Assembly (NCBI RefSeq): GCF_001418685.1
Contig: NZ_LIVM01000007.1
Span: forward strand, 62,001-126,000
Reading direction: 5' to 3'
DNA length: 64,000 nt
DNA from: Apibacter mensalis
Lineage (GTDB): Bacteria; Bacteroidota; Bacteroidia; Flavobacteriales; Weeksellaceae
The notes under the pieces were generated by a model. The model was not told the origin of the DNA, made no database searches, and saw only the letters and a list, made by a program, of their open reading frames with translations. Below are positions 36,603 through 45,001 of this stretch, in pieces (within the stretch, counting starts at the first letter, position 1; each line of letters starts with the position of its first letter). The translations under genes were made by a program, and so were the position numbers.

Positions 36603-37433
36603 ATGAAAGATGTAATGATTCTGACAGGAGCCGGTCAGATAGGAATGGCAATAGCAAGAAGATTGGGTTATGGCAAAAAAATTATTGTTGGCGACAAGAA
36701 AATAGAAAATGCCAATACCATAGTACAAATTATGAAAAATGCGGGATTTGATGCATTTTCCCTAGAGATAGATATTTCATCTCGAGAATCTATCTTAAAT
36801 TTGATTGCAACAGCTAAAAAATATGGAGATATATCCATGCTAATTAATGCAGCAGGAGTTTCGCCTAGTCAGGCTCCCATAGATGTTATTTTAAAAGTGG
36901 ATTTGTACGGTACAGCCGTTTTATTAGAAGAAATAGGCAAAGTTATTAAACAAGGAGGGGTAGGGGTAACTATTTCCAGCCAGTCGGGGCATCGCATGCC
37001 TGCCCTTAGTGCTAAAGATGATGAGTTGTTAGCAATGACACCGACAGATGAATTGCTGGACCTCAATATTCTTCAACCTCAAAATATACAAGATAGTTTG
37101 CATGCCTATCAAATAGCTAAACGCTGTAACGTAAAAAGGGTAATGGCAGAAGCAGTGAAATGGGGAGAAAAAGGTGCACGTATTAATTCCATCTCTCCGG
37201 GTATTATAGTTACGCCTTTGGCAATTGATGAATTTAATGGTCCAAGGGGCGATTTCTATAAAAATATGTTTGAGAAATGCCCGGCAGGGCGTCCCGGTAC
37301 AGCCGATGAAGTCGCTAATGTAGCAGAGCTACTTATGAATGATAGGGCAGGGTTTATAACCGGAGCCGATTTTCTTGTAGATGGCGGTGCTACGGCATCA
37401 TACTTTTATGGCGCGTTGAGACCAGATAAATAA
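36603..37433 (+). CDS. SDR family oxidoreductase
   Basis: This 276-aa short-chain dehydrogenase starts at ATG 36603. The Rossmann motif is LTGAGQIGMAIARRLG, the NAG-like motif is LINAAGVSP, and the catalytic Tyr169-x-x-x-Lys173 is in AYQIAKR. The C-terminus has a GADFLVDGGATASY segment typical of SDRs. The substrate is unknown. It is transcribed in the same direction as the ADH gene but after a terminator and a 324-bp gap. A segment between the Ser site (SSQSGHRM) and the Tyr site is longer than usual (about 30 extra residues), which is common in a group of SDRs acting on sugar-like or steroid-like substrates. Confidence 0.9.
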   Translation: MKDVMILTGAGQIGMAIARRLGYGKKIIVGDKKIENANTIVQIMKNAGFDAFSLEIDISSRESILNLIATAKKYGDISMLINAAGVSPSQAPIDVILKVDLYGTAVLLEEIGKVIKQGGVGVTISSQSGHRMPALSAKDDELLAMTPTDELLDLNILQPQNIQDSLHAYQIAKRCNVKRVMAEAVKWGEKGARINSISPGIIVTPLAIDEFNGPRGDFYKNMFEKCPAGRPGTADEVANVAELLMNDRAGFITGADFLVDGGATASYFYGALRPDK

Positions 37434-37955
37434 ATATATATAATAATTTTTTACAACCATGTTATCTGATAGATCTAACAAATAAGATAACAGAAACTGA
37501 TACCACGACATATACTATTTTTTGCATTATTTAATAGAAATTTTGTAATACTAAAAATAGTATTCGAAGGTGAGAAATTCATCGCACAAGAAAGTTTGTT
37601 ACCTATACAATCAATAAATGTATTCTTGTGAGTCTCTTACTAAGAATGACACATTTTCTAACTCAAAATATTATACAAGGCCCTTAGAAATAGAATATTT
37701 TAGTTAATTTATTAAGTAATTTTATAAAAAATAACATAAGATAACATAAATTATGAGATTTAAAATTTGATATAAGATGCACGAATTAAATATTTTAAGA
37801 GAGAAGCTAAATCGAACGGTAGGTACTTTAGTTAATAATTTGAATCCAATATTCGAATTAAATGAAAATTGCAGATTAAGTTATTAGTTTTCTTCTCGTT
37901 CTTATTGACTACAAGAATATAATATCTTTAGTCAACAAAGAATCTTTTCATTTAG
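37434..37955. other. Intergenic region between the SDR gene and the tRNA-Asp pair
   Basis: This 522-bp stretch holds a weak inverted repeat near 37464-37490 (GTTATCT / AGATAAC). It also has one 36-codon frame at 37777-37887 (MHELNILREKL...) without a family match or clear ribosome site. Otherwise it is empty. Confidence 0.5.
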
Positions 37956-38029
37956 CGATCCGGACGGGACTCGAACCCGCGACCACCTGCGTGACAGGCA
38001 GGTATTCTAACCAACTGAACTACCGGATC
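37956..38029 (-). tRNA. tRNA-Asp (GTC), copy 2
   Basis: Read on the minus strand it has a 7-bp acceptor stem GATCCGG/CCGGATC and an anticodon stem CCTGC/GCAGG around loop CTGTCAC, giving anticodon GTC. The TPsiC arm contains GGTTCGAGTCC. It is 74 nt long and CCA is not encoded. It is identical to the copy 52 bp upstream. Confidence 0.96.
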
Positions 38030-38081
38030 AGGGTAGATTGCATTACGCAACTATATAAATAAAGAAATTTATCTTATTTAG

Positions 38082-38155
38082 CGATCCGGACGGGACTCGA
38101 ACCCGCGACCACCTGCGTGACAGGCAGGTATTCTAACCAACTGAACTACCGGATC
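38082..38155 (-). tRNA. tRNA-Asp (GTC), copy 1
   Basis: It is identical to the downstream copy: same acceptor stem, GTC anticodon and TPsiC arm, 74 nt. The two form a tandem unit behind a strong promoter at 38193-38223. Confidence 0.96.
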
Positions 38156-38514
38156 TCTTCTGAATACTTATTTTTTTATAACTTCAGTGGTGCAAAGATA
38201 AACCCATTTTTCAACTTCACAAACTTTTTTGATTGAAATATTCATATTTTTTCTTACCAATAATGATTTTTCATTGAGTAAATATCGTTGAGTATAATCA
38301 AATCAATGAATTTCAACAGAATATTAAATTGGATGAATTATAATTTTTTATCGATTTTATTCTTCACCTATGACAGTTTAATAGTTGCCTCTAAAAAATA
38401 AAAGAAAATAATTTCATATAAAGATATCCAATTTTATATATAATTAAGGTATAGTTATCACATTTTAAAACTTTAGTTATCAAAAATAAACTCGGTATAA
38501 GAAAATAATTATTT
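38156..38514. other. Intergenic region between tRNA-Asp and the YceI-like gene
   Basis: This 359-bp stretch contains the tRNA promoter. I see nothing else; the far end may carry the transcript end of the lipoprotein unit but no good terminator is visible. Confidence 0.6.
38193..38223 (-). promoter_or_regulatory. Consensus promoter of the tRNA-Asp pair
   Basis: On the minus strand the order is TTTG (38223-38220), a 19-bp spacer and TATCTTTG (38200-38193). This is a textbook Bacteroidota -33/-7 promoter. The -7 box ends 37 bp before the first tRNA. Confidence 0.85.
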
Positions 38515-39150
38515 TTATTTTGATATAATTGCAGTTAAATCGACTTCAGTCCAAGTTTTACCTTCATGTAAATCAAAACAGGCTCTATGTAAACTGGTAA
38601 ATGCCCTTTGAGAATCAAAGTCTTTCAGTAAATCAATAGAGCCTTGAATTGTAATGATATTTTTTTCCAATTTATACGAGAATTCTTTGGATATTGTTTT
38701 TCCATTCAAAGTTATGGTGATCATGACCTTATTATTTTCAAATTTTCCAAATGATCCGTAAATTTCAGAAGAGGCCAACCTTTTAAAGAAAAATAGAGTT
38801 AATGTTCCATCTCTGGACGAATCTCCGGAAGTAACAGTAGTTCCATCTATATAAAATTTTGCTCCTTCCAAGGATTCTTCTAAAGGTTTATCTTCTTTAG
38901 TATTGGTTAAAGAAAGATTTTTAAAACTACCGTTAACAGGTATTTTGTTGGGCGTTTTATAAGCAGTCCATAACAATTCCTTTTTTAAACCGGACTCTTT
39001 TTCTTTCGGATTATTGTTTTTAATAGAACTTTCGGTTGTTTGTCCGACATCAGAAGAAGAGTTTGTAGACTTAGAGCTTTTATCATCTCCACAAGAAAAC
39101 ATAAGAAGTAGAATTGATAAAAAAATACTATTAAATTTATTATATAACAT
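38515..39150 (-). CDS. YceI-like lipoprotein
   Basis: From the ATG at 39150 the product is 211 aa (start MLYNKFNSIFLSILLLMFSC, lipobox LMFSC). An upstream ATG at 39195 would put 15 extra residues before the signal peptide and is less likely. A Ser-rich linker follows. The rest resembles the YceI lipocalin-like fold: LLWTAYKTPNKIPVNGSFKN near the start, GTTVTSGDSSRDGTL in the middle, and LHRACFDLHEGKTWTEVDL at the end. YceI proteins bind isoprenoid-type lipids in the periplasm; the ligand is unknown here. It lies 46 bp after another small lipoprotein gene. Confidence 0.68.
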   Translation of the reverse strand: MLYNKFNSIFLSILLLMFSCGDDKSSKSTNSSSDVGQTTESSIKNNNPKEKESGLKKELLWTAYKTPNKIPVNGSFKNLSLTNTKEDKPLEESLEGAKFYIDGTTVTSGDSSRDGTLTLFFFKRLASSEIYGSFGKFENNKVMITITLNGKTISKEFSYKLEKNIITIQGSIDLLKDFDSQRAFTSLHRACFDLHEGKTWTEVDLTAIISK

Positions 39151-39196
39151 ATTAAAGCCTTTATTGTTTATTAAAGAATTGTATGAATAAATCAAA

Positions 39197-39463
39197 TTAT
39201 TTTTTAAACTTTTTTATATGGGTTTCAGGGGAATGTAATGAATCTTTTGAAAGATTTTTTTGCGTAATAGAGTCTTTAGAAGGTTCATTTTTCAAAGAAT
39301 CAATAACAATCGGGGGATTATTTATAGAATCATTTGATTTAATAAGAGAATTTTGATTTTGTTCTGTATCGGCCGGGATAATATTTTTATTTCCGCTTGA
39401 AGCTTTATCGCATGAAACCAAAAAACAAGCAATAATTGATAAAACAAAAAAAATTTTTTTCAT
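39197..39463 (-). CDS. Small lipoprotein of unknown function
   Basis: The 88-aa product has a clear lipoprotein signal (KKIFFVLSIIACFLVSC, lipobox FLVSC). The mature part is a low-complexity chain rich in Ser, Asn, Lys and Asp, with no recognisable domain. It is the first gene of a two-gene unit with the YceI-like lipoprotein. Its promoter box TATATTTG (minus strand, 39480-39487) lies 16 bp upstream of the ATG. The short charged mature chain suggests a tethered linker or a degenerate protein rather than an enzyme. Confidence 0.7.
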   Translation of the reverse strand: MKKIFFVLSIIACFLVSCDKASSGNKNIIPADTEQNQNSLIKSNDSINNPPIVIDSLKNEPSKDSITQKNLSKDSLHSPETHIKKFKK

Positions 39464-39479
39464 AAACTTTTAATTTTAT

Positions 39480-39487
39480 CAAATATA
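39480..39487 (-). promoter_or_regulatory. -7 box for the small lipoprotein unit
   Basis: On the minus strand it reads TATATTTG, matching TAnnTTTG, 16 bp upstream of the lipoprotein ATG. No -33 TTTG is seen. Confidence 0.5.
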
Positions 39488-39659
39488 ATAAAAAACAGTG
39501 ATTTAAGTATTCGTTATTTATAAAAATAGAGGGTAATTATTCCTTCATATGACCGATGATGAGTAAAAATAACTATAAAAACAGGTAAAAATGATATAAT
39601 TTTTTTATTAAAAGTAGGTAATTGATTATACAAATTAAAAATTTGAACTATTAAATGAT

Positions 39660-39667
39660 TACTTTTG
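39660..39667 (+). promoter_or_regulatory. -7 box for the TlpA-like gene and glmM
   Basis: TACTTTTG matches TAnnTTTG and lies 17 bp before the ATG at 39685. A TTTG at 39642-39645 is at the non-optimal spacing of 14 bp. Confidence 0.55.
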
Positions 39668-39684
39668 TAAATAAAATTAGTTAA

Positions 39685-40239
39685 ATGAAAAAAATATATA
39701 TAGTAATATTCACCCTTGTTATACTATTTTCCTGTAAAGAAAATAATAAAAATAAAGTGTTGAGTTCTAATACCACTCATGCTAATACTGCAGATCATCC
39801 GGCAATGGAAATAAATAATCAGGAAATTAAAATTATAAATTCTGATTTTGCAAAAATTCAAAATTTGTTGGATACTAAGAGTGACACTTTATATATTATC
39901 AATTATTGGGCAACTTGGTGTCCTCCTTGTGTAAAGGAAATACCGCACTTTGTAGATGTTCAAGAAAAGTACAAAAATGAAAAAGTTAAATTTATTTTTG
40001 TAAGCATAGATGAAGCTGATACCCAAAGTAAATTGCAATTATTCGTTCAAAAAAATAAAATGAAAAACGTATATAATATATCACCAAAAGAAATGAAAAC
40101 AAATATCGGTTCGATTAGTCCGGACTTAGTTGGTGGTATACCCGTTACTGTAATCCAAAAAGGAAATAAAAAAGAAGGATTTTTAGGTGATCTATCCAAA
40201 CAATTCATTTTAGGTAAGATTGAAGAATATTCAAAATAA
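39685..40239 (+). CDS. TlpA-like thioredoxin-fold lipoprotein
   Basis: The 184-aa product begins with a lipoprotein signal (KKIYIVIFTLVILFSC, lipobox ILFSC). The thioredoxin-like domain contains the redox motif in NYWATWCPPCVKEIP at about residue 73-87 (CPPC) and the cis-Pro loop in GGIPVTVIQKG. TlpA/ResA-type proteins reduce disulfides in the periplasm, for example during cytochrome c maturation. Which partner it serves here is unknown, as no cytochrome genes are nearby. It is followed 24 bp later by glmM and is probably co-transcribed. Confidence 0.88.
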   Translation: MKKIYIVIFTLVILFSCKENNKNKVLSSNTTHANTADHPAMEINNQEIKIINSDFAKIQNLLDTKSDTLYIINYWATWCPPCVKEIPHFVDVQEKYKNEKVKFIFVSIDEADTQSKLQLFVQKNKMKNVYNISPKEMKTNIGSISPDLVGGIPVTVIQKGNKKEGFLGDLSKQFILGKIEEYSK

Positions 40240-40263
40240 TTATAAGATATAAACAAAATTTAT

Positions 40264-41649
40264 ATGTCGTTAATTAAAAGTATATCTGGAATTCGGGGGA
40301 CAATAGGAGGTAAAATAGGAGAAAATCTAACACCGATAGATACGGTAAAATTTGCTTCGGCTTATGGGACCTGGTTGAAATGTAAACTTAATAAAGAAAA
40401 GATAAAAGTAGTACTTGGGAGAGATGCTCGCATTTCAGGCCCAATAATATCAGATTTAGTTTCTTCAACCTTACAGGGTGTAGGAATAGATGTAATTGAT
40501 TTAGGACTTTCAACGACACCAACGGTGGAAATTATGGTCCCTTATTTACATGCAGACGGAGGAATTATTATAACGGCCAGTCATAATCCTAAGCAATGGA
40601 ATGCATTAAAGCTATTGAATGCAAAAGGAGAATTTATATCCGATAAAGATGGCAAAGAATTATTAAATATAGCAGATACTGAAAATTTTGATTTCGTTGA
40701 AGTGGATGGTTTAGGATCTTATATAAAAGAAAATCATGCAATAGAAGTCCATATAGATAAAATTTTAGATCTGCCTTTAGTAGATGTTGACTTGATTAAA
40801 AAAGCCGGTTTTAAGATCGTGGTAGATGCCGTGAATTCAACAGGAGGTATATCAGTAGTGCCATTACTGAAAAAATTGGATGTTGAAGTGATTGAAATGT
40901 ATTGTACACCCAATGGTCAATTTCCACATAATCCGGAACCTTTGGAAGTTAACTTAGGAGAAATTATGAAAAGAGTTCCTAGAGAAAAAGCAGATTTAGG
41001 TATAGTGGTAGATCCGGATGTAGATCGATTGGCCTTTATTTGTGAAGATGGAACCATGTTTGGTGAAGAATATACATTAGTTGCAATTTCAGATTATGTT
41101 TTAAGTGTTACTCCTTCAACTACCGTATCTAATTTATCCTCATCACGAGCTTTGCGTGATATTTCAGAAAAATATAATCAAGAATACCAAGCATCAGCTG
41201 TAGGGGAGGTAAATGTTGTTTCAAAAATGAAAGATACAAATGCACTTATTGGAGGTGAAGGTAATGGGGGTGTTATATATCCTGAATTACATTATGGGCG
41301 CGATTCTTTAGTGGGAATAGCCCTTTTCCTTTCATATCTTGCTAAAAGGAAGACTTCTGTAAAACAACTTAGAAATACCTATCCTTCCTATTTTATGGGA
41401 AAGAAAAAAATTGATTTAAGTCCTGAAATTAATACAGATTTGATATTACAAAAATTAACCGATAAATATAAAAATGAAGATATAAAAACTTATGATGGTT
41501 TGAAAATCGATTTTCCTGATAATTGGGTACATTTAAGAAAATCAAATACAGAACCTATTATCCGTATATATACTGAAGCTCATACGCAACAAGAAGCTGA
41601 TCAATTAGCAGATAGATTTATAGAAGAAATTAAGCAGATTTCCAGGTGA
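40264..41649 (+). CDS. glmM: Phosphoglucosamine mutase
   Basis: The 461-aa enzyme converts glucosamine 6-phosphate to glucosamine 1-phosphate, on the way to UDP-GlcNAc for peptidoglycan, LPS and the surface glycan. It starts MSLIKSISGIRGTIGGKIGE. The active-site Ser106 lies in TASHNP. The metal-binding loop is VVDPDVDRLAFIC, the sugar-binding segment is GGEGNGGVIYPELH, and the phosphate-binding loop is LRKSNTEPIIRIYTE. The GIRG start and the SNTEP loop, together with the length, support the GlmM/phosphomannomutase group. The strict GlmM assignment is by family resemblance and is shared with other Bacteroidota. Confidence 0.9.
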   Translation: MSLIKSISGIRGTIGGKIGENLTPIDTVKFASAYGTWLKCKLNKEKIKVVLGRDARISGPIISDLVSSTLQGVGIDVIDLGLSTTPTVEIMVPYLHADGGIIITASHNPKQWNALKLLNAKGEFISDKDGKELLNIADTENFDFVEVDGLGSYIKENHAIEVHIDKILDLPLVDVDLIKKAGFKIVVDAVNSTGGISVVPLLKKLDVEVIEMYCTPNGQFPHNPEPLEVNLGEIMKRVPREKADLGIVVDPDVDRLAFICEDGTMFGEEYTLVAISDYVLSVTPSTTVSNLSSSRALRDISEKYNQEYQASAVGEVNVVSKMKDTNALIGGEGNGGVIYPELHYGRDSLVGIALFLSYLAKRKTSVKQLRNTYPSYFMGKKKIDLSPEINTDLILQKLTDKYKNEDIKTYDGLKIDFPDNWVHLRKSNTEPIIRIYTEAHTQQEADQLADRFIEEIKQISR

Positions 41650-41870
41650 GTTTATATGTATTTAATGAATATCAAAAGCAGTAATAAAAGATTGTACTTT
41701 AAAGAAAACAAGTAAGACAAAATTTTTAAATTTCATATGATTACTGCTATATTTGAATCAACTATACAGCATTAAAAAGTATATATTCGAATCAATATAT
41801 CATTACATATTAAATTTTTTATTGTTATGAGAATTAGCTATCCTTATAAAAATTAGGTAAATAAGATCCT

Positions 41871-42986
41871 ATGATAAAATTTTTTTTATTATCACTCACA
41901 ATTTTTTTATATTTTTTAGCTAACTTTTATGTTTTCAATCATCTATATACTTTATTATCCGGTTTGTCATTTCCCATAACCGGTATATTTTTCCTTTTGG
42001 TTTTTTTTCTTCCTTTATCTTTCATTTTATTTTTACTTTTATCAAAAAAATTACCCATAGTACCGGCAACCTTTTTTTATAAAGTATCAACAGGTTGGCC
42101 GATAGTCCTTATATATTTGGTTTTTCTTTTTATTATATATGATGGATTACACTTATTAAATAGATATGTGGACTTTATTTCTGAAAATATACTGAAAAGC
42201 AAATATAACATAGTACTAATCTTATGCTTGGTAGTTTGCATTTGCATATATGGATATAGGAATTATTTGAATAAAAGAAGAATTCATTTAAAATTATCAA
42301 TCCATAAAAAATTAACTAATCCTTTAAAAATAATAGTTATCAGCGATCTTCATCTTGGATATGCCATACAAAAAAGAGAATTGATCTGTTGGATTAATAA
42401 AATTAATAATGAACAACCGGATCTTGTCCTTATTGTCGGAGATATTATTGATACTAATGTTATACCTTTAAGATATTTTGAGCTGGAAAAGTATTTAAAA
42501 AAAATAAAATCTCGTTTAGGTATTTACAGCTGCTTAGGAAATCATGAGTATTTAAGTGGAGTTACTGACAGTATTGATTTTATTAAAAGTGCCGGAATTA
42601 ATTTATTAAGAGACTCTTCAGTTTTAATTGATACTGGTGTTTATATTGTAGGAAGAGATGATCGTACTAACGGATTAAGAAAACCACTTAGCGAACTGAT
42701 TAAAGATTTAGACACTTCCAAACCTATAATAGTCTTGGATCATCAACCGTATCATCTCGAAGAATCTGAGCTTAATCAAGTAGATGTGCAATTTTCAGGA
42801 CATACACATCAAGGACAAGTTTGGCCTATCTCTTTAATTGCCAACTCTATTTTCGAAAAATCTCATGGTTATCTTAAAAAAGGAAATACACATATTTATG
42901 TAAGTTCCGGAATTGGAATTTGGGGAGGAAGATTCAGAATAGGAACTAATTCTGAATATGTAGTAGTGGATCTTTTTCAAGACTAA
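41871..42986 (+). CDS. Membrane-anchored metallophosphoesterase (YkuE-like)
   Basis: The 371-aa protein has about four N-terminal membrane segments over the first ~130 residues. A calcineurin-like phosphoesterase domain follows: VISDLHLGY with the first metal ligands, then LIVGDIID, CLGNHEYL, and later VLDHQP and QFSGHTHQGQ. This two-metal phosphatase layout matches the YkuE/YpbG group, some of which act on lipid A or UDP-sugars. The natural substrate is not known. It stands alone between glmM and the formyltransferase gene. Confidence 0.88.
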   Translation: MIKFFLLSLTIFLYFLANFYVFNHLYTLLSGLSFPITGIFFLLVFFLPLSFILFLLLSKKLPIVPATFFYKVSTGWPIVLIYLVFLFIIYDGLHLLNRYVDFISENILKSKYNIVLILCLVVCICIYGYRNYLNKRRIHLKLSIHKKLTNPLKIIVISDLHLGYAIQKRELICWINKINNEQPDLVLIVGDIIDTNVIPLRYFELEKYLKKIKSRLGIYSCLGNHEYLSGVTDSIDFIKSAGINLLRDSSVLIDTGVYIVGRDDRTNGLRKPLSELIKDLDTSKPIIVLDHQPYHLEESELNQVDVQFSGHTHQGQVWPISLIANSIFEKSHGYLKKGNTHIYVSSGIGIWGGRFRIGTNSEYVVVDLFQD

Positions 42987-43153
42987 CACATAAAATAAAG
43001 TATATCTTATAGTATTTAATGTGTATAAGCATTAAATTTTAAATGAATTTTTCAACCTATATTTTATTATTTTTTATAGTTTATGTTAATCTAAAGTACT
43101 ATTGTTCTATACAATTTTACTTTTTTATATTTTTAATTTTTAAAAGATCAATT

Positions 43154-43849
43154 ATGACCAAAAAAATTGCTGTTATTTGTTACGATCAGCCAACAAGAAA
43201 AATACAAGAAGTATTATTGCGCTTAAAAGGAAAAGGGTATGATCAGGTGGATGCATATGCAATACCTTTTCTTAACAGAAAACCATTACGTGCGCTTATT
43301 AAACATCGTCCTTCAGAATTACTACTTAACATAGGAAATGAACAATTGACTGCGAATTTAAACTATAAGTATATAAATAAAGAAATAGGAGAGTTGGAAG
43401 ACTGTTTCAGTGAAATTCCATATCATTCAATTGTAATAGCCGGAGCAGGTTTGTTGCCTGAAAGTTTAGTTAACCGTCATAAAATCATAAATTCTCATCC
43501 GGGTTATCTTCCCTATGTTCGTGGTTTAGATGCTTTGAAATGGGCTGTATATGAAAATTTGCCCATTGGTGTCACGGTTCATTATGTAGACAAGGATACA
43601 GATTCCGGTCTTTTAATTGTTCAAAAAAAAGTAGAAATAACCTCTGAAGATACTTTCCATTCGATGTGCTATAAAAGTTGGAATTTAGAAATGCAATTGT
43701 TGGTAGATTCCATTGAAATGGTGGATAGTATACATGAGTTTGCTACTTTACCCACACATGTAACCGAGCCTCATCGAAGAATGCCTAGAGAAAAAGAAGA
43801 AAAATTATTTCAGAAATTCGAAGAATATAAAAATAAAAATATAAAATAA
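43154..43849 (+). CDS. Formyltransferase family protein
   Basis: From the ATG at 43154 (MTKKIAVICYDQPTRK) the product is 231 aa. A longer frame from 43043 adds a hydrophobic stretch with no match to the family, so I reject it. The formyltransferase core is INSHPGYLPYVRGLDALKWA followed by GVTVHYVDKDTDSG, with the Asn-His-Asp-type active site of PurN and Fmt proteins. It is close to the PurN/Fmt fold but lacks the C-terminal Fmt RNA-binding domain. Such proteins in surface-glycan loci can N-formylate amino sugars, but the gene lies far from the glycan operons here. The substrate is therefore open. Confidence 0.75.
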   Translation: MTKKIAVICYDQPTRKIQEVLLRLKGKGYDQVDAYAIPFLNRKPLRALIKHRPSELLLNIGNEQLTANLNYKYINKEIGELEDCFSEIPYHSIVIAGAGLLPESLVNRHKIINSHPGYLPYVRGLDALKWAVYENLPIGVTVHYVDKDTDSGLLIVQKKVEITSEDTFHSMCYKSWNLEMQLLVDSIEMVDSIHEFATLPTHVTEPHRRMPREKEEKLFQKFEEYKNKNIK

Positions 43850-43868
43850 GCAGGCTTAAAAAGCCTGC
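43850..43868 (+). terminator. GC-rich hairpin after the formyltransferase gene
   Basis: GCAGGCTT and AAGCCTGC form a perfect 8-bp stem with a 3-nt loop starting at the first base after the stop codon. No T-run follows, so it may terminate weakly or only protect the mRNA end. Confidence 0.55.
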
Positions 43869-44626
43869 ATCACTAAATAGAATTAAATTAACATGTTGTT
43901 GAATTTGAATTAAATGAATCTACAAATTTGTTAAGTGAATTTTTTCAATATAATTTTAATTAGTCTTTTATTTTTGATTCTTTCATTATCTAATGTACTA
44001 ATTCATTCATAGCATATTTTATCTAATCGAATCTATCAATTATCATATTTCATCATCTGCAGTAGATATCAATAAAAAACCTTAATAATAAAGCAGTCAT
44101 TTATTTATAAACAATATTCGATGTAATTAAATATCTGTCTAGATTTACAGGAAATATCAAGTTGAGTATTTTAAAAAATCTCTTAGAAAGTTGGTTCTGT
44201 ATATTAAGAAAGTTTTTTTGGATTGAAAAACTAACATGATGTGTTTAATAAAATTACGACATAAGTAAATCTTTTTATTTATGGAGAAAGGATCAAAACA
44301 TGTATCGATATAAAATTTTATATTAATAGACATTCGGTTTAATAAGGCTTTCATTATAAATAATGTTTAGTTCCAGCTTTATTTATAAGTAAAGATAGTA
44401 ATAAATTATGTTCAGCATATCTACTTTTTTTATTTGCAAACAATATGCTTTTAAAAAAATAAGCCAAATTATTTTTCATAATAGATGTATTTGTATATTT
44501 ATCTAATGCTAAATTCATGCCAAAATTTATATAATAATAAAGTAGATTTTTGATGTATATTTTGAATACTATATAAATATAGTAAAAATTGAAGATTGAT
44601 ACACTTTTTTAGTATAATATAAAAAA
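43869..44626. other. Long gap between the formyltransferase gene and rpsJ, with a possible minus-strand remnant
   Basis: About 760 bp lacks a recognisable gene. On the minus strand two short frames abut with a one-base stop/start overlap: a 54-codon frame at 44354-44518 (MNLALDKYTNTS...) and a 65-codon frame at 44157-44354 (MKALLNRMSIN...). The first is open to about 44605 without an earlier start codon. I do not recognise either, and they may be pieces of one decayed gene. Confidence 0.35.
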
Positions 44627-44662
44627 TAAAAACCTTCTGAATTTTACTTCAGAAGGTTTTTT
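44627..44662 (-). terminator. Strong terminator after rpsJ
   Basis: On the minus strand AAAACCTTCTGAAG pairs with TTCAGAAGGTTTTT, followed by T residues (stem about 13 bp, small loop). It lies 23-58 bp past the rpsJ stop and should end the str operon. Confidence 0.9.
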
Positions 44663-44684
44663 ATATAAAATTTAAGTTTATAAA

Positions 44685-44990
44685 CTATACTTTAATCTCC
44701 ACTTCGACACCGCTAGGAAGCTCTAATTTCATTAATGCATCAACAGTTTTAGAAGAAGAACTGTAAATATCCATTAATCTTTTATGAGAATTCAATTGGA
44801 ATTGTTCACGAGATTTTTTGTTAACGTGTGGCGAACGCAATACAGTAAAAATTCTCTTATGAGTAGGTAATGGAATAGGACCATTAACTACAGCACCGGT
44901 TGCTTTCACGGTTTTTACGATTTTTTCAGCTGACTTATCAACTAAATTATAATCGTAAGATTTAAGTTTTATTCTTATTTTTTGACTCAT
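44685..44990 (-). CDS. rpsJ: 30S ribosomal protein S10
   Basis: This 101-aa protein starts [20 protein letters not shown] and has the conserved [21 protein letters not shown] loop (in two pieces [15 protein letters not shown] and [13 protein letters not shown]). It ends [12 protein letters not shown]10 sits in the head of the small subunit and is also NusE in antitermination. It lies 11 bp after fusA. Here it is directly followed by a strong terminator, so the S10-spc-alpha ribosomal protein genes that usually continue after it are not adjacent. Confidence 0.98.
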   Translation of the reverse strand: MSQKIRIKLKSYDYNLVDKSAEKIVKTVKATGAVVNGPIPLPTHKRIFTVLRSPHVNKKSREQFQLNSHKRLMDIYSSSSKTVDALMKLELPSGVEVEIKV

Positions 44991-45001
44991 TGTTGTAAAA
45001 A

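Noticed and set aside
37777..37887. 36-codon plus-strand frame in the gap before tRNA-Asp
   Set aside because: It is short, with no clear start signal and no recognisable family, in AT-rich DNA where such frames arise by chance.
43043..43153. N-terminal extension of the formyltransferase frame
   Set aside because: It encodes a hydrophobic stretch that the family lacks; the family start fits the ATG at 43154.
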